Shown piece by piece: positions 30,597 through 44,665 of a DNA stretch of 64,000 nucleotides; position 1 is the first letter of the stretch; the number at the start of each line of letters is the position of its first letter. Under the pieces are notes generated by a model that was not told the DNA's origin, did no database searches, and was given only the letters and a program-made list of their open reading frames with translations. Origin of the DNA: Chionoecetes opilio. Lineage: Eukaryota > Arthropoda > Malacostraca > Decapoda > Majidae. The DNA is taken from NCBI GenBank assembly GCA_016584305.1, contig JACEEZ010021744.1, positions 152,328 through 216,327 on the forward strand. The letters run 5' to 3'. The position numbers and the translations under genes are program-made.

Positions 30597-31676
30597 CTGG
30601 GGGGAGATGCTGAGAAGTGCCATAGAGGTAAGGCGAAAAGAGCGCCTTACCCGTCTTCAGGCGCTTTTGTAACGGCCCGGCTAAGGCACCGACTAAAGCC
30701 TATGTACAGTCAAAAGTTCAGGCGCTTTTGCACTGCCTTACATCTCCAAAACCTATGGCGTGGGCGTGGTCCGAGAATCCTACTAGCCAATCACGTTGCC
30801 TATCTGAGCGCTGCTTAGGCAGCTTCGACCAATCACAAGGCTTGAACACGTCTCTGCTGAAGCAAGGAATGTTGTCCCTCCCTCCCTCACTTATGGCAAG
30901 GAGACACCGCTCTCCCCCGCCAAAAGCTGTTTCATCACAAGTTTGACGTTCAACGCAGGTTTTGACCACTTATATATTTTTGCATTAGGACGTACCATAC
31001 ACCATGATAATCGTTAAGGTGTGCCGATTCCGGGACAGTGAGTGAAAATTTAATGCAAGCAACATTCCAGGAATAAGGAGAAGATGAATAAAAAAAGGTA
31101 AAAAAAAAGTTTATACACGATTTCATTTTGCTCTCATTATCTTATTATAGGTATAGTTTACTGCAATTTTTATACATTCATGATATGCACTAATGTCTCG
31201 TGAAGATGATGGTATGTTCAGCTGTCCTAAATATCATCTGGTAGTATGATAATACCGTATAATAGTACAACATTTTAGTGCGGGCGGAGCACCTGCCGCC
31301 CGCCGCCCGCCGCCCGCCCCTAACCAACACACACAACATTTCTTATCACCAGCATATAACACCCTATAATGCCGCATTAGTCTTGCACGATCAAGTCATA
31401 CACACCTTGCAACATATTAATACGCAAACACCAATTGTTACGTTGTAGGAACTGAAACAAGGCTGTATTTGCTTTATAAACAGAAGATGAATGTCTGTCA
31501 AAGGCCCACAGCAGCTCACTAAGTCAGGGTCTGACCATGCCTTAGTTTTCAGCGCCTTTAGCGGTGCCACTAAGGCAGCAATCTCGACTGAGCATTGCGG
31601 TGGGAGGGCGTTTCGCCTTACCACAGGCGCCCTAGTGGATAGGGCGCCCTAGCTCACTCTCAGCATCTGGCCCCTG
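30597..31676 (-). mobile_element. TIR DNA element, uninterrupted copy
   Basis: This is the inverse of 22232-24994 without its 1676-bp insert. It has the same terminal repeats (CTGGGGGGAGATGCTGAGAA at left, inverted CAGGGGCCAGATGC at right) and is 1080 bp. It acts as the natural empty-site reference for the solo-LTR-like insert. No transposase is encoded. Confidence 0.85.
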
Positions 31677-32540
<864 letters not shown>

Positions 32541-32543
<3 letters not shown>

Positions 32544-32780
32544 ACATGAGAAAATAAGGAAGCTACAAGAGGCTGGAAGACCTACACGTGGTAGTTCCTG
32601 TTACTTAACACTACCTACATACACCTTTCATCCCCATCCATAACACTGTCCAGCCTCCTTTTAAAACTCCCTAATGACTCCCCACTAACTACCTAAGAAA
32701 CTAAGTCCATTCCAATCATTTACCACCCTATTTGTGAACCTGTTCTTCCCTATTTCTTTTTTATATCTACAGTACGCTTT
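32541..32780 (-). pseudogene. LINE 3-prime end with decayed ORF C-terminus
   Basis: On the minus strand, remnants of KNRFTNRVVNDWNGL (about 32690-32750) are followed by a KEAGQ-like stretch and the 3-prime segment shared with other short fragments in this window. NRVVNDWN-type text is common at the C-terminus of CR1/RTE-like LINE ORF2 proteins. Frames are broken. Confidence 0.65.
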
Positions 32781-33207
32781 TCCAGCGTTCCTTTTCCACA
32801 CACACACACACACACACACACATGTACAGTATTCATTCAATGCAATATACTGTACTCTTCTTCTTCATTTAAATCCTTTTATAATTATGGCCCACTATTA
32901 TTATTGGCATCATTATGTGTTGTAGTTGTTGTTAGTGTTGTTGTTGCAGGTGATATTGGTGCTCCCAGACTTCCACATAGGTGAGGTTCATGGACTGAGC
33001 GATGTGTTTCTATAGTAACATTGCATTTATAAGCCTTTTATATAGGCCTTTTATAACATTTTATTGCCTATAGTAACATGTTGCCTTGCTGCATCAGTCT
33101 CCGATTTAACCTTATTTTAACATAATGTGGTTAAATTTCAGGGTTTAGGGTTCATATTGTAGGTAATGTTACTACTAGGGTCTTGTTTTTCAATCAATAT
33201 ATACAAT
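32781..33207. other. Spacer with CA and GTT microsatellites
   Basis: Contains (CA)n at about 32799-32822 and TTGTTG repeats near 32925-32948. No gene is seen. Confidence 0.6.
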
Positions 33208-33340
33208 GTCTATAATAGTGGGGTGGCTTATGGCCAAAAAATAACCAAATCGTTACACGCTGGCCCAATGCACCAAATTTGGTACATGTATAGTTTAGGT
33301 CAATACAAACATTTTTGAAGGGGGGTACCCGATTTTAAAG

Positions 33341-33378
33341 GCCAAGGTCATGGTCAGGTCAAGGTCAAAGGTCAAAAT
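33341..33378 (+). repeat. Clustered AGGTCA half-sites in the left terminus
   Basis: Within about 38 bp there are several AGGTCA/GGTCA direct repeats, including TCAAGGTCA and the one-base-spaced pair AGGTCAAAGGTCA. The right end has the complementary TGACCTTGACC text (about 44511-44550). Confidence 0.8.
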
Positions 33379-34061
33379 GGGGTAGTACTGTCATTTCAGG
33401 TGGCAGTTCATTTTTACCATGCTTTATGCAGTGTAGTTACTAACAGCATTGCTGATGGTGTGCGTTTTTCTGTTTCAGGGTGCTTCCTGGTTGAGGACTG
33501 AAATCAGCCCAGGCAAGTAGAGGAGAGTTTGCACTTCAATCTTCGACACAACATGGATTGGTCAAAGTGCATTATATGCGGTACAGCAGACGGTGCTTTA
33601 AAGTGTCCTGCAACACAACAGGATGGCAAAGGTTCACAAGCATACGAGGACTTCATGAAAAATGTACAGGGGTTTAAAGAACTTAAATAATTGCCTGCCT
33701 ATATTTGTTTCGATGATGATGTGACTGCAAACGATCTCAATGTAAATTGTGCCAAGTGGCATAAAAACTGTCATTTGTTATTTGCCAAATCAAAACTGCT
33801 AAGGGCACAGGAGAGAAATGCTAGAAAGAGGAATGTTGACCACTCTGGCGATGGTGCTAGTACTGGACAAAGAAAGTCCAAACGGGTATCTCTACCTGAT
33901 GAACTCAAGTGTTGCAACATGTGTATATTTTGCAAGAAGTCAGATGGTGTGCTTCACAGCTGTGCAACTTTAGGACTAGACAAAACACTGCGAGAACAAG
34001 CAGAAGCACTACAGGATACTGATTTGTTAGCTACTATTGCGGGTGGGGATCTTGTTGCTAT

Positions 34062-35537
34062 GGGGAGTTTTCAAAGCTAAGCCGCCAGATGTCTCTCGCG
34101 CATCTCACATCCCCTGCCCTTTGAGCGTGAATGATCTATCATTTACCGTAAATTCCCTGTACTTTTTCGGGACATATCAGAATTACCCTTCAATACAACA
34201 ACTGAAACAGTTCTTAATAAAAAATGTAGTTTATTATTTTATTTGTGAGCACTTGGTGAAAATATTGGCAAAACAATTGAATACTTGAAAACTCAATCTT
34301 TAAAAATCGTCTTTTCATGAAAATACGCAAGTTGAAGCAGAATGAGGCTTCAAGAAATATTTACTTGTATGTAAGCATTCACCGAGTACCTATTTTGGGT
34401 GTATATGTCTCTCTTACGACGAACATTTAACCAAAACAGAGTGTGGCGTTCAGCATCTCCACAGAAACCATCCCGCCGGCAGGATCTGCTATCACCCACT
34501 TTCCTGTTGACATCACACGGGGATGGACAGCTCAGCGCCGCCGCTCCCTTACCTCACAGCCCATATCTCTGATACTCCTAACTTCTCAATACCAGAGGCT
34601 GTCATCCTATAACTATCATCATCCGCTTATCTCATCACGCTCTCTATCCTCTACTGGAATATTCGTGGCATCCGCTCCCACATGCCGTTTCCCACATAAA
34701 GGAGAGTCTCCTTATTTCACCTGCTTTGTGAAATTCCCCCTATTTGTGTATAGTCCCCCTGCTTTGACTGTGACTTTGTGTTGTTGGTGCGGATCGGAGT
34801 GGCGCGAGTAGTTACGTGACAGACGTGCATCCACTATTGTACTGTGGGTTTTAGTAGTTTGCGTAATAAAGCCGTGCACAGCAGTAAAATTCTCCTTGCA
34901 GTCCTTCTCGTCTCCTCCATAGCCCTGAGCCGTTAGTGTGACGAAGTTTGAGAGGGGTGGGTTGCCCCCCCCCCCTCCTTCGTTACAATAGGATAAACCA
35001 GAGGACATAGGGTATTCAGAGAGAAGGGTTGGTTGATTGATTCAGAGGGAAGGACATGAGGTGGATCGAGGGGGCGGCGGAGCTCTCGCATGTAAACAAA
35101 CGCTTTCAACTGTCTTCCATCCCGGACTGTTCTCGAGGTGCCAAGCACTTAAAATTACTTCTTGGTTAAATGTTCGTCGCAAGACAGACAGACACACCCA
35201 AAATAGGTACTCAGTGAATGCTTACATACAGGTAGATATTTCCTGAAGCCTCATTCTGCTTGAACTTGCGTTTATTCATGAAAAGACGATTTTTAAAATT
35301 TGAGTTTTCAAGTATTCAATTGTTTTGCCAATATTTTCACCAAGTGCTCACAAATAAAATGATAAACTACATTTTTTATTAGGAACTGTTTCAGTTGTTG
35401 TATTGAAGGGTAATTCTGATATGTCCCGAAAAAGTACAGGGAATTTACGGTAAATGATAGATCATTCACGCTCAAAGGGCAGTGGATGTGACAGCGCGAG
35501 AAATAGGCTTGAGCGTGAGCTTATTAGAAAACTCCCC
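34062..35537. mobile_element. Foldback element with about 370-bp inverted arms
   Basis: The element runs from GGGGAGTTTTC to GAAAACTCCCC and is flanked by AT on both sides (34060-34061 and 35538-35539). Removing it and one AT rejoins the host gene in frame between GGDLVA and the AKYHKQC block. The arms (34062 to about 34440, and about 35150 to 35537) are inverted copies with moderate divergence. The 700-bp centre holds an AATAAAG sequence (about 34866) and an ILYWNIRGIRSH-like segment (about 34647) resembling a LINE endonuclease start. No complete gene. Confidence 0.8.
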
Positions 35538-38268
35538 ATTGAAGCAAAGTATCACAAACAATGCATGGATGCATTCCGCGTTCGATACAGAAGTTACAAA
35601 CGATCTCAGGCTACATTATCGGATTCAACTGATCAATCAATGACAGACTCGAGGGGTATTCGCAGAAATAATATCTTTCATTGAAACTAATGTCGAGGAG
35701 GGGGAGTACATATTTCCATTAGCAGATCTGCACAAAATGTGTGTGACTCGCTTTGCAGCCTTGGGTATGAGAAACAGGTGAATAAGCCCACGACTGAAAA
35801 AAAAACTTCTGGGTCATTACCAGGATCAGTGTCGGGAAAAAACAATCAGTTGGCAAGCAAACAGTCCTTTTTTTTTAATGAAGGCCTTCAAAAAGCTCTT
35901 GAAAGAGGAGTTTGAACTCTCGTGATTTTGAGAAAGACGCTCTCTCAATGGTACACGTGGCAAAGGTAATACGACAAGGAAATCTCCAGACAAAATTTCG
36001 TTACATGTGATGGAAGTTTCACTCCAGATTGCCAAGATGATTCAGTGCCAAATTCTTCAAGGTCTTGATCTCCATGTTGTTATAATGGATCAAACACAAG
36101 GAGCAGACAGCAAGAAATTCACAAGCATGTCTGACAATATGCCAGCTGATTAGATTCAATTCCAAAATAAAAGCCCAAAGTAGCAGAGAAACCACGTAAA
36201 CCAAAAGACCAAAGAACCACCGTTTCCCTTGTACAAGGCTTGAGTGTCCACACTAAAACCCGGGGAGCAAGAAAATGTTGACTCATCTCCATGACTCGGA
36301 TCAGCGTCAGCTATGAAAGATTTGTTAGAGGTGGAAGACTGGGGGACAAAATGAAGTGGGGTGAACGATACCAAGAGGAGGGTTTTGGTATGCCCTGTGC
36401 AAGTCCTTGACGATGTGTTCACAGCAGGGCGCTAGATAATCGGGAAATCACATTCCAACATCACAAACAGCTGAAGGGATCATTCCACGGCACGAGTATC
36501 AGTGTGTTCCAGTTTCCCTGCAGAGAATAACCAAGGAACGAGTAGAGAGCCCATCAAAATACCACCACAGGCCCAAAACTAGAAATCCATCCCTTCTAGA
36601 TAATTATCGAATAGTTCAGCTTTCGCTTTGCAACACAGTCATGTCATGTCAAAAGAGGCAACAGCTATTGAAGACGCTGAACCTGAACCTTTTGCTACGT
36701 GAAGCAATACGCGAGGAAAATCAGTGGTTAGAGGAAAGGATACCAGTAGCTGAAAAGGACAAATTAAAAAGGTGATATCAGGTTTGGGCCACGCATCATT
36801 CTGCACGCCAAGATGAAGTCACTGATATTCCTGGAAAATTGTCCTATTGCCACTCTTCTATGAAAAGGCTGCCAACGATGGCATGGTCAAGCACGGCATG
36901 GAAGTACTGAAAGAAATAACAACAGTACGAAACCCTGGGAAAGTACCCGTTTTCGGGTGGACCGGGCCTCTCTTTGCTTTGGCCAAATATGCACAGTGAA
37001 ATGGTCTGAAAGCCTAGGTGAGTCTGAATATTTTCGTTGTCCTGGGGGGCTTACATACTAACATACTGGGAGGCTTACATTGTGGAGAATGGTTGGGGAT
37101 CTCTTGGAAGGATCTGGTTGGTTGTTTACGGGCCCTTATTGAGAGTAGTTTTGCTACAGCTGGAACCGCTGGACTCCTTCCTGAAGGTGCCCACTTAACC
37201 AGAACACGGCATGCACATCAGGTGACTGCCTTTGACTCTTGCAAAATTGAAAGCGTGTTCCTTTCATGAAATGTGTCCAGATGGCAGCATATTTTTCGAA
37301 GACTGGAGAACTGACAGGGACACACAACAGTCCAACCTTTGCATTCTGGGACAGGATTCTTCAGCTGGAGCTGTTGGTGTTTTATCTTTGTGAGGTCGCA
37401 CAGAGAGAAGAATTTCGCCTCCTATGTAGAAGTACGGGAAAGCATTGGCACCATGGTTCTTTCGCGCTTGATCGCACAAATTTTACTCTCTTTGGCTACT
37501 CAGTACCACCCAAAGACATGAAGACTCTTCCCCAGCAATCAGAGATCAGTTCAAGAAAAACTGGGTGTTTCCTGAAGGGTAAGCGACCTTTCTCAGCATG
37601 TCACAGACCAAGCACACGAGCAGAACAATGAAAAAGTGAAAGGTTCCGGTGGTGCAGTTGGCCTGCCCCGCGAACCCGGCTGCCTTGAAACGATGGATGA
37701 TTGCAGGTCCTGAGCAGGCAAGGATTCTCGAGATTTTTAGAAGATGAGCAACCTGTCTGAAGAGCCTTCTTTCCAGAGTCACGAGAAAGGGGACATGCCA
37801 CTCAGGAAACATTCCACAAACAAGTCAACAATATGTGTGATGCTATTGAATCATGGGCAACCCTTTTTGAACACAGCAAAGGAAACTCGTTGTTCTTGAC
37901 GCCATGACTGTATGGATGAGGGGGTTGTGGAAGCACTCTGCAGAATGGAGCAACTGGGCAAAAAGCAGTTACTCAAGGTATTTTCAGTGATGTGCTGGTG
38001 AACGAGAGAAATCAATCCCAGCACAATTAAAGAAACAAACTTCCACTTTTCAAGCGACCACACGCCAGTACTCCCAGCAGAAAGGAAACCCCAGGTCTAG
38101 AAATGAAGAGTGGACTGTAACCTATTCAGCCAACTCTTCATGCTGTACAGGTCTGCGACACAAACCTGGAGGATTTTTTCTCACATTAAAAAATCACACT
38201 TGGCCACCAGCATTGTCACTGCATGGGGACTTCGTCCTACCAGGAAACAAATCAGAATTGTTGGCTTG

Positions 38269-39168
38269 GTTGAAATTATCCACCAAACACCCACTCATAA
38301 TTGTGTAGAGTGGTGGTGTGTTCCCCCCCCCCCCCCCTAGTGAGGGATTTTATTGTCCGTTAAATCATGGGGGGAAGTGCGTATGGGGATGTTATATAAT
38401 CATAATGGTAATGGGTATAATTAAGGTAATTTTAAAGTAAATGATAAGTACTGGGGATAAATATAAATTAACATGCCCATTAATATTAGCATTTGCACCC
38501 TTATAATTAGCACCTTGATTGGGAGCGACTGGCTATTGGTCGCCGTCATTTAAATTTGCACCAATTAAGGTGGTCCACCCTGCCCCCTACCTAAAGGTGA
38601 CACGTGTAATTTGTGGTGGGCCGCCACCAGCCGCACACTTACGGTCAGTACCACTAGAATCCGAGGGAATAACATCTATTAAATATACGTGCTTGTCTAA
38701 AGTAAAAGTACAAGTAGTACACACACAGCTCCCATCGAGTTAATATCTCTTCTCTGATTATAAAGAAGAGATTTGTACATACGTTAATTGTACATATAAG
38801 TGATTAAACAATAGGACTTGTCTTAGCGACTCAGTAACAATCCCCCCGCGTCATGGATATGAAAATAAGGGTTATGAATGAACCATGAAAAGGGTTTGAA
38901 AAACCCTTCTGACGCCCATATCGAAAAATAGCTCCAGCCCTCCGCTTCTGTACTTCACGGGCGGCCTATCAGGGCGCTACCACTTCGGATCCAAGGACAG
39001 GCAGTGTTTAATACAAGCCTACAGCCTTTTTCAACCCACTATCCACCGATAATTTATCCTAGTTATTTTGATTAGCTAGGGTATTGAGTCGGGATGAGAT
39101 AGCCCATGAGTTTGATTGATTAGGTAAGACCTCATATTAAATATATGTTTGTAGCATAAATTTCTACA
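38269..39168 (+). repeat. 5-prime LTR of the BEL/Pao element
   Basis: Ends in ATAAATTTCTACA and contains a poly(C) run (38326-38337), a TCTCTTCTCTGATTATAAAG hairpin (ATCTCTTCT...AGAAGAGAT, about 38743-38771) and an AAGGGTTT...AAACCCTT inverted pair (about 38889-38908). Confidence 0.85.
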
Positions 39169-39535
39169 GCTGGTGCCCCGAGTGAGGAATATTGATGTTC
39201 ATGTGACTCGAAGTGGTCGTTAATTGTGAGGTATAATTATGAGCCTACCACAATTGCTGGCTATGAGATGTGGAGGCGGGGTTTTTTTCGAAGGTCAGGA
39301 ACGACTCAGCTGTTCAACTACCACCTGCCAGGTAGTAGATAGCATTAGAGGTTACGTAGACTAGTTAGTTTGTAATAGTTAAGTGGTTGTTGGTCATAGG
39401 CCTGGTATGCGCCTTGTTAGGCCAGCCAACAGCGCTTCCTGCACTTATAATATAATTAATTATCAACTAACAATTATAATTTTAGTAACGTAATCTTGCA
39501 TTTAATATTTTATTTGAGTTAATTAACTAAATCAT

Positions 39536-41200
39536 TGCGAAATTAGCTAAGCATTTATTATCAGCTAAGTTAGCATGCTCACACGAATTTTATAATATGT
39601 GTGAGGACGCAATTAAGGCAATTCCTATTGATTATATTAATTTAAAGACAGGTTACCATTGTTAAATGAGCAATGGAAAAATATGAGACGGCTTAAATGC
39701 CATTATGAAGTTCAATTAAGACAAGCTGGGGATAAAGAAAGGATTCAGCTATGTGGTTTATCAATCATGAACACGAATGTCAAAGATATCTCGATAAAGT
39801 TAATTGAATGAGGGATTAAATGGAGTGTGCTTTATATTTCATCAATCATCTTTAACCAAAGTTTGCAAGTTATAAGCAAGAACCCCCCCACAGGGAGATC
39901 ACGATTTTTTACGCCTGAGGGTAATCATCTATATCAGCCACCCCCCAGAGTCTAAAGATCCCCGTTAGTGGGTATTTATCCTGCGCCTGTTACGCAAATC
40001 AAACAGCCTGTAATTAAGATTTTTAAACCCTTTTCAGCCTACCAGTAAACCACTTTGACCTACTCAAATAATAGATACAATCCCTACATCCAGGGCTACT
40101 TCTAGTGAAGTTTCGAATAATAAATTGTGTTTTTATGTGAGGGGGAACATCCACCCTCCACATGTAATATCTATTCAGATTGTTACACGAGAGTTTTAAA
40201 AGGTTAATTGGAGCGCCTTGGTTTAAATTGCCTAACCTGTCTCCGTGTAAACATGCTTCAAATGCATGCCCTTAAAGTTAAGAACTTTTTAGGAAATGTA
40301 AACAACCTGTTCATAACATCGCTCTTTTTCCTAACAGTGATAATAACTCAGACCCTACAGTAGTTAATATGGCAGTCACTAATAAAGTAGTTCAGCAGCT
40401 GTTCCTACTGCCGATTTGAATGTGAGCCATAATGGTAATTCAGTCAATGTAAAGACGATGTTTTTACAGTGGGTGCCACAAAGATCCTTCATAGCAGGGA
40501 GATAGTTAATTAAATTTCAACTACCCATAATAATAAAGTGAACTTAGCCATATCAGGTTTTCTTGCCCAATAATGAGGCTCAAACCTTTGACATAGTTTT
40601 AACCCCTAGTCCAATTAGGAAGATATAAATGTAGGGTAGCTGCTGTAGTAGTAAATAATATTGGTATTAGTTTAACTGTTAATGGACCCAAAAGGGCACA
40701 GCTTTAAATGCTGAGGGATAATGGGTGTTAAAATAGTTTAGTAATACCTTCGAAAAAAGTTGATGGTCCCTTCCAATTAATAATAGGAGCTGATTATTTC
40801 CCGGGCGTTACCTAAGAAGGTCATCAAAATACATAACTTCTCTATGTTCACTAGTGCGGTGGTAAGGTATAATTGGGGGCCCATCCACAATTACTTATCA
40901 TGCCGAACAAAAAGGAGAGTATTCCTAGTCATGCAAACCCCTATTAATTACAAAAAAAAATTGGAACCACTTCTTGCCACACACAATAAGTGAGGTTTAG
41001 AGGAAAGTTGGGATTCCAGTTCATAATGAATATATTGCCACTATTGGAAATCCTAATAATAATAATGTGTCGCGAGGAAATAATAACCTCAAATTGAACA
41101 CAGGATATGGTTTAAAGGCCATACCTGGCTGAAAGAGTGTTAATATTTGATCCTATACTTTCCACTCAGTCAGACATATTTTTAAAAATATAATAAGGGA
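39536..41200 (+). pseudogene. BEL/Pao gag and protease remnants, copy 2
   Basis: Text parallel to the first element is visible but heavily frameshifted: the gag start (AKLAKHLLSAK, CTHEFYNMC, IPIDYINLK at about 39537-39650), zinc-knuckle-like text (about 40220-40310), and the protease region (LIIGADYF at about 40780). The gag middle (DUF1759 part) is largely deleted. The primer site at 39171 is followed directly by the GCGCCTTGTTAGGCCAGCC leader without the SGNH-like segment of copy 1. Beyond about 41200 similarity fades and short fragments remain up to the 3-prime LTR. Confidence 0.7.
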
Positions 41201-41997
41201 ACCTGAATTGATCCAGATCCTGTGATAGACATAGAAAGGTTTTCCTTATTGAGGCAAGCTAATTAAGAAATACTAATTTAGTCTTTCCAATCCATTAAAA
41301 GGGATAGCTCCGATCCCTTTTAAGTTTTGGGTCAGAACAATACAAAAAGCAGGTATTTCCTGAGGAATATCAGCTCTTGGCCTCAGCCAGCCCCCATAGG
41401 AACAAATTGACAAATTATTAGGTCTGTACCCTTGATTTATAGGGTAAATTTGGTGTCGAGGTCGAAATTGAAAGGGTGATTCCAAAACCACCTGCCATTC
41501 CCCCTACTAATTCCCAAACGCCATCATCTTTACTAAATTGTTGGTGGAAGAATATATATCATAGGAACTCAATTACATGCGGGAATGGCTACAATATTAG
41601 CCGATATCCCGGTGGCAATTTGGATAAATCATGGTAGACAGGCAGTCAAATATTTCCTCCAAATCTCTCATTAAATTTAATAGATCTGAGTGGGAACTAG
41701 TCTCCTATCTAGGTCCCCTGAACTTCCCGCTGATTTCTGAGCTCCTAAAACCATTTGAGGTCAATGGTGATGGGATACTGTAAAAACTATCCTGTACTGG
41801 GGATACTTAACATCAGGAATAATCTCCCCCCGATCAAGTATATGTCAGCATATTCACTGGTACCTTCTATCAGGGCTATTAATTTTAAAATAGCCAAACC
41901 AAAGTGTCGAAACCACTATTGAAAAAGTTCCGGCGCTATGTGGCCTGGGTTAGTCACATGAAGCGGAACTTCAGTTTTCGGGCCCGGGCCCCCCGTG

Positions 41998-42906
41998 TGG
42001 AAAAATTAAACCACTAAACACCCTCTCATAATTGGTAGAGTGGTGGTTTTTTTCCCCCCCCCCCCCCTAGTGAGGGAGTTATTGTCCGTTCATCATAGGG
42101 GGAGTGGTATAGGGATTTTTATATATAATTCATAATGGTAATGGGTATAATTAAGGTAATTTAAGTAAATGATAAGTAAATGGGGATAATATAAATTAAA
42201 CATGCCCAGTAATATTAAGCATTTGCACCTTATAATTAAACACCTTGATTGGAGCGACTGGCTATTGGTCGCCGTCATTTAAATTTGCACCAATTAAGGT
42301 GGTCCACCTGCCGCCTACCTAAAGGTGACACGTGTAATTTTGTGGGTGGCCGCCACCAGCCGCACACTTACGGAGGTCCCGTACACCCTAGACATCCGAG
42401 GGGAAAAACATCTATTAAATATACTTTCTTGTCTATAAGTAAAAAGTACAGTATACTACCAGCTCCCACGAGTTAATATCTCTTCTCTGATTATAAAGAA
42501 GAGATTTGTACCCAAAGTTTTAAATTGTAATATAAGTGATAAAACAATAGGACTTTTTCTTAGGGGACTCAGATAACAATCCGCCGCGTCATGGATATGA
42601 AAATAAGGGTATGAATGAACCATGATAAGGGTTATTGAAAACCCTTTGACGCCCATATCGAAACACTAGTCTCCACCCTCCGCTTCTGTACTTCACGGGC
42701 GGCCTGATCACGCGCTACCACTTCGGATCACAAGGGACAGGCAGTGTTAAATACAAGCCTACAGCCATTTTTAACCCACTATCCACCGATACGTATCCTA
42801 GTTTTGTTGATTAGCTAGGGTATTGAGTCGGGATGAGATAGACATGGGTTTGATTGATTAGGTAAGACCTCATATTAAATATATGTTTGTAGCATAAATT
42901 TCTACA
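41998..42906 (+). repeat. 3-prime LTR of the BEL/Pao element
   Basis: A direct copy of 38269-39168 with scattered single-base indels. It ends in AATTTCTACA followed by the GCTTG target duplication. Confidence 0.85.
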
Positions 42907-44285
42907 GCTTGCTCGACCCAAGCATCCAGCCAGAACCACCATCACACTTTGATGCGAAAAATTTTCGATGGGCTGCCATGGTGCATATCCTGCCACATGG
43001 AAAAAAGTGTACGTTTTGGGAAATACAGTGACACAATCTTCATTCCTTGGACAGAGAGACAACTGCAAAGCAGCACTCGAATTGACATTGTATGGGACAG
43101 ATACTATCCAGACAGCTTGAAGTCCAACAACCCGTAAGAAACTAGGAAAAGGGGGTACGGGGGAAGGTGTCTCGCAATGCCAACCTTCCCGGTCCTTTGT
43201 TGGATTCTTGCAGGACGACACAAACAAAGAGGAACTTTTTGCCTCTGCTCTCAGAAAAGTAGCCAACCATGTCTACCCACCTGAAAAATGGTATACATTA
43301 CATCCGGAGAGAGAGTTCTGTCCAATCAACCTGGATGTACTATGGACATGAGTGACCATGAGGGGGCAGACAAGCAGGATTTTCTCTGCATGTGTACGAT
43401 ACCCTGAGGAAAGTGCAACATCCATTTTTGTCAGAACTGTTGAAAAGGGGACGTGGTTGTGATCCTTGTAGGAAGTTTTTCTACTGCCCCTTGTCAATCG
43501 GTATCCTGACTTTGGATCTGTGGGTTGGTTTTTGGTGCAGGGAGTGCAGGGAATTTCGGTACTACCACATTACCTCTGTCCTGCCTGGAACTTGGTGAAG
43601 ACAAATGTAAAGCGCTGCCCTTCTTTCCATACCTTTACTGGATGTGATGTGACATCCCAGTTTAATGGTAAGGGGAAGAATCAGCCTGGATGACCTGGAA
43701 ATCATTTCCCAACTGTGACAGAAGGGTTTACCGCGGCATCCATCCTCAGCATTTCGTTCCTCAAGACACATCACTTCCGGTATTCAGTGTAATTGAGCAT
43801 TCACCTGTGCCATGTACGACAGCACGACTCAACACAGCAAGGTTAACGACCTTCGGCAAGAGCTCTTTTCCTAACAGGGTGAAACTGATGGAAAGGCTAC
43901 CACCAACACAGAATGCACTGCTCCAACATGTCAACCGATTGTGAACCAGGCCAGTATCTGGACAAGCGTCCTGAAACCAGTCATTGCTGCCCCTAGCCCA
44001 GATGGTTTGGGTTTTGGTCCAAGTCAGACACTGGGTGGCATCCCATCTGGACCACGGTTCCAGCTGCTGCTGTGGCTTGTAGAGAACTCATAATTTGGGG
44101 TTCTGCAAGGCGGTTTCCCATGGTGCTAGGAATTGTAAATGCGAAAATGCTGGTCTGGCGTTTTACAGCACTATGTCAATGCCGTGGTGACTGTGAAGCA
44201 TGACGTGGCCTTCCTCATCTAGGTGGTGCAGTTATCATGTAGTGCTTTATAGAGGTAGTCCATGTAGACAACTCTTTAATGCTAA

Positions 44286-44665
44286 TATATGACTCCCTCA
44301 AGTCCATTAACGGTAATTTAGGCAATGACAGCACGTTTTTATGTTGAAAATTATTTTGGAAATGGCTAAAGACGGCAATTAGCGAATTTTTGACCTTTAA
44401 CCTTGACCTTTGATATGATTCCCTCAAGTCCCATTAACGGTAATTTGGCAATGACAGCACGTTTTTATTTAAAAATTTTTTGAAATGGCTAAAGACGGCA
44501 ATTAGAAAGTTTGACCTTTAACCTTGACCTGACCTTGACCTTGACCTTTGATATGACTCCCTCAAGTCCTTAACGGTAATTTAGGCAATGACAGCACGTT
44601 TTTTATGTTTGAAAATTATTTTGGAAATGGCAAAAGACGGCAATTAGCGAAGTTTGACCTTTAAA
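44286..44665. repeat. Subterminal tandem repeat, about 127-138 bp times three
   Basis: Units start ATATGACTCCCTCAAGTCC at 44286, 44413 (one change) and 44551. Each contains AACGGTAATTTAGGCAATGACAG and ends in TTTGACCTTTAACCTTGACC. They lie just inside the right terminus of the compound element. Confidence 0.9.

Larger units (their letters stand above)
38269..42906 (+). mobile_element. BEL/Pao retrotransposon with both LTRs, degenerate interior
   Basis: Two direct LTR copies of about 900 bp (38269-39168 and 41998-42906) enclose a 2.8-kb interior. GCTTG occurs at 38264-38268 and 42907-42911, a 5-bp target duplication, and the host gene reads across it. TGGTGCCCCGAGTGAGG at 39171 is the primer site. 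The LTRs differ by many small indels, implying age or poor assembly. The interior is a deleted relative of the element at 18.3-21.6 kb. Confidence 0.85.
33553..44090 (+). pseudogene. Uncharacterised transposon-linked family protein (FTGCD family), split and decayed
   Basis: The frame starts at the ATG at 33553 (MDWSKCIICG). Recognisable pieces follow in order: Cys/His-rich zinc-binding-like motifs (CIICG, KWHKNC, CIFCKK) up to 34060, then after the foldback insert AKYHKQC (about 35545). Next come ADLHKMCVTRF (about 35720), SFHGTSISVFQFP (about 36480) and NKSELLAW (about 38245). After the BEL/Pao insert come VWDRYYPDSLK (about 43090), SDHEGAD (about 43350), FHTFTGCDVTSQF (about 43620) and LPPTQNALLQHV (about 43905). 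I recognise this order from large families of unnamed proteins in crustaceans and cnidarians. The FTGCD block sits in a region that may be a nuclease-like fold, but that is not established. Many stops and frameshifts are present. Full length would be well over 1000 residues. Confidence 0.7.

Noticed and set aside
34443..35148. Possible gene in the centre of the foldback element
   Set aside because: Only a short endonuclease-like phrase and a poly(A)-like signal are visible; frames are short and unsupported.
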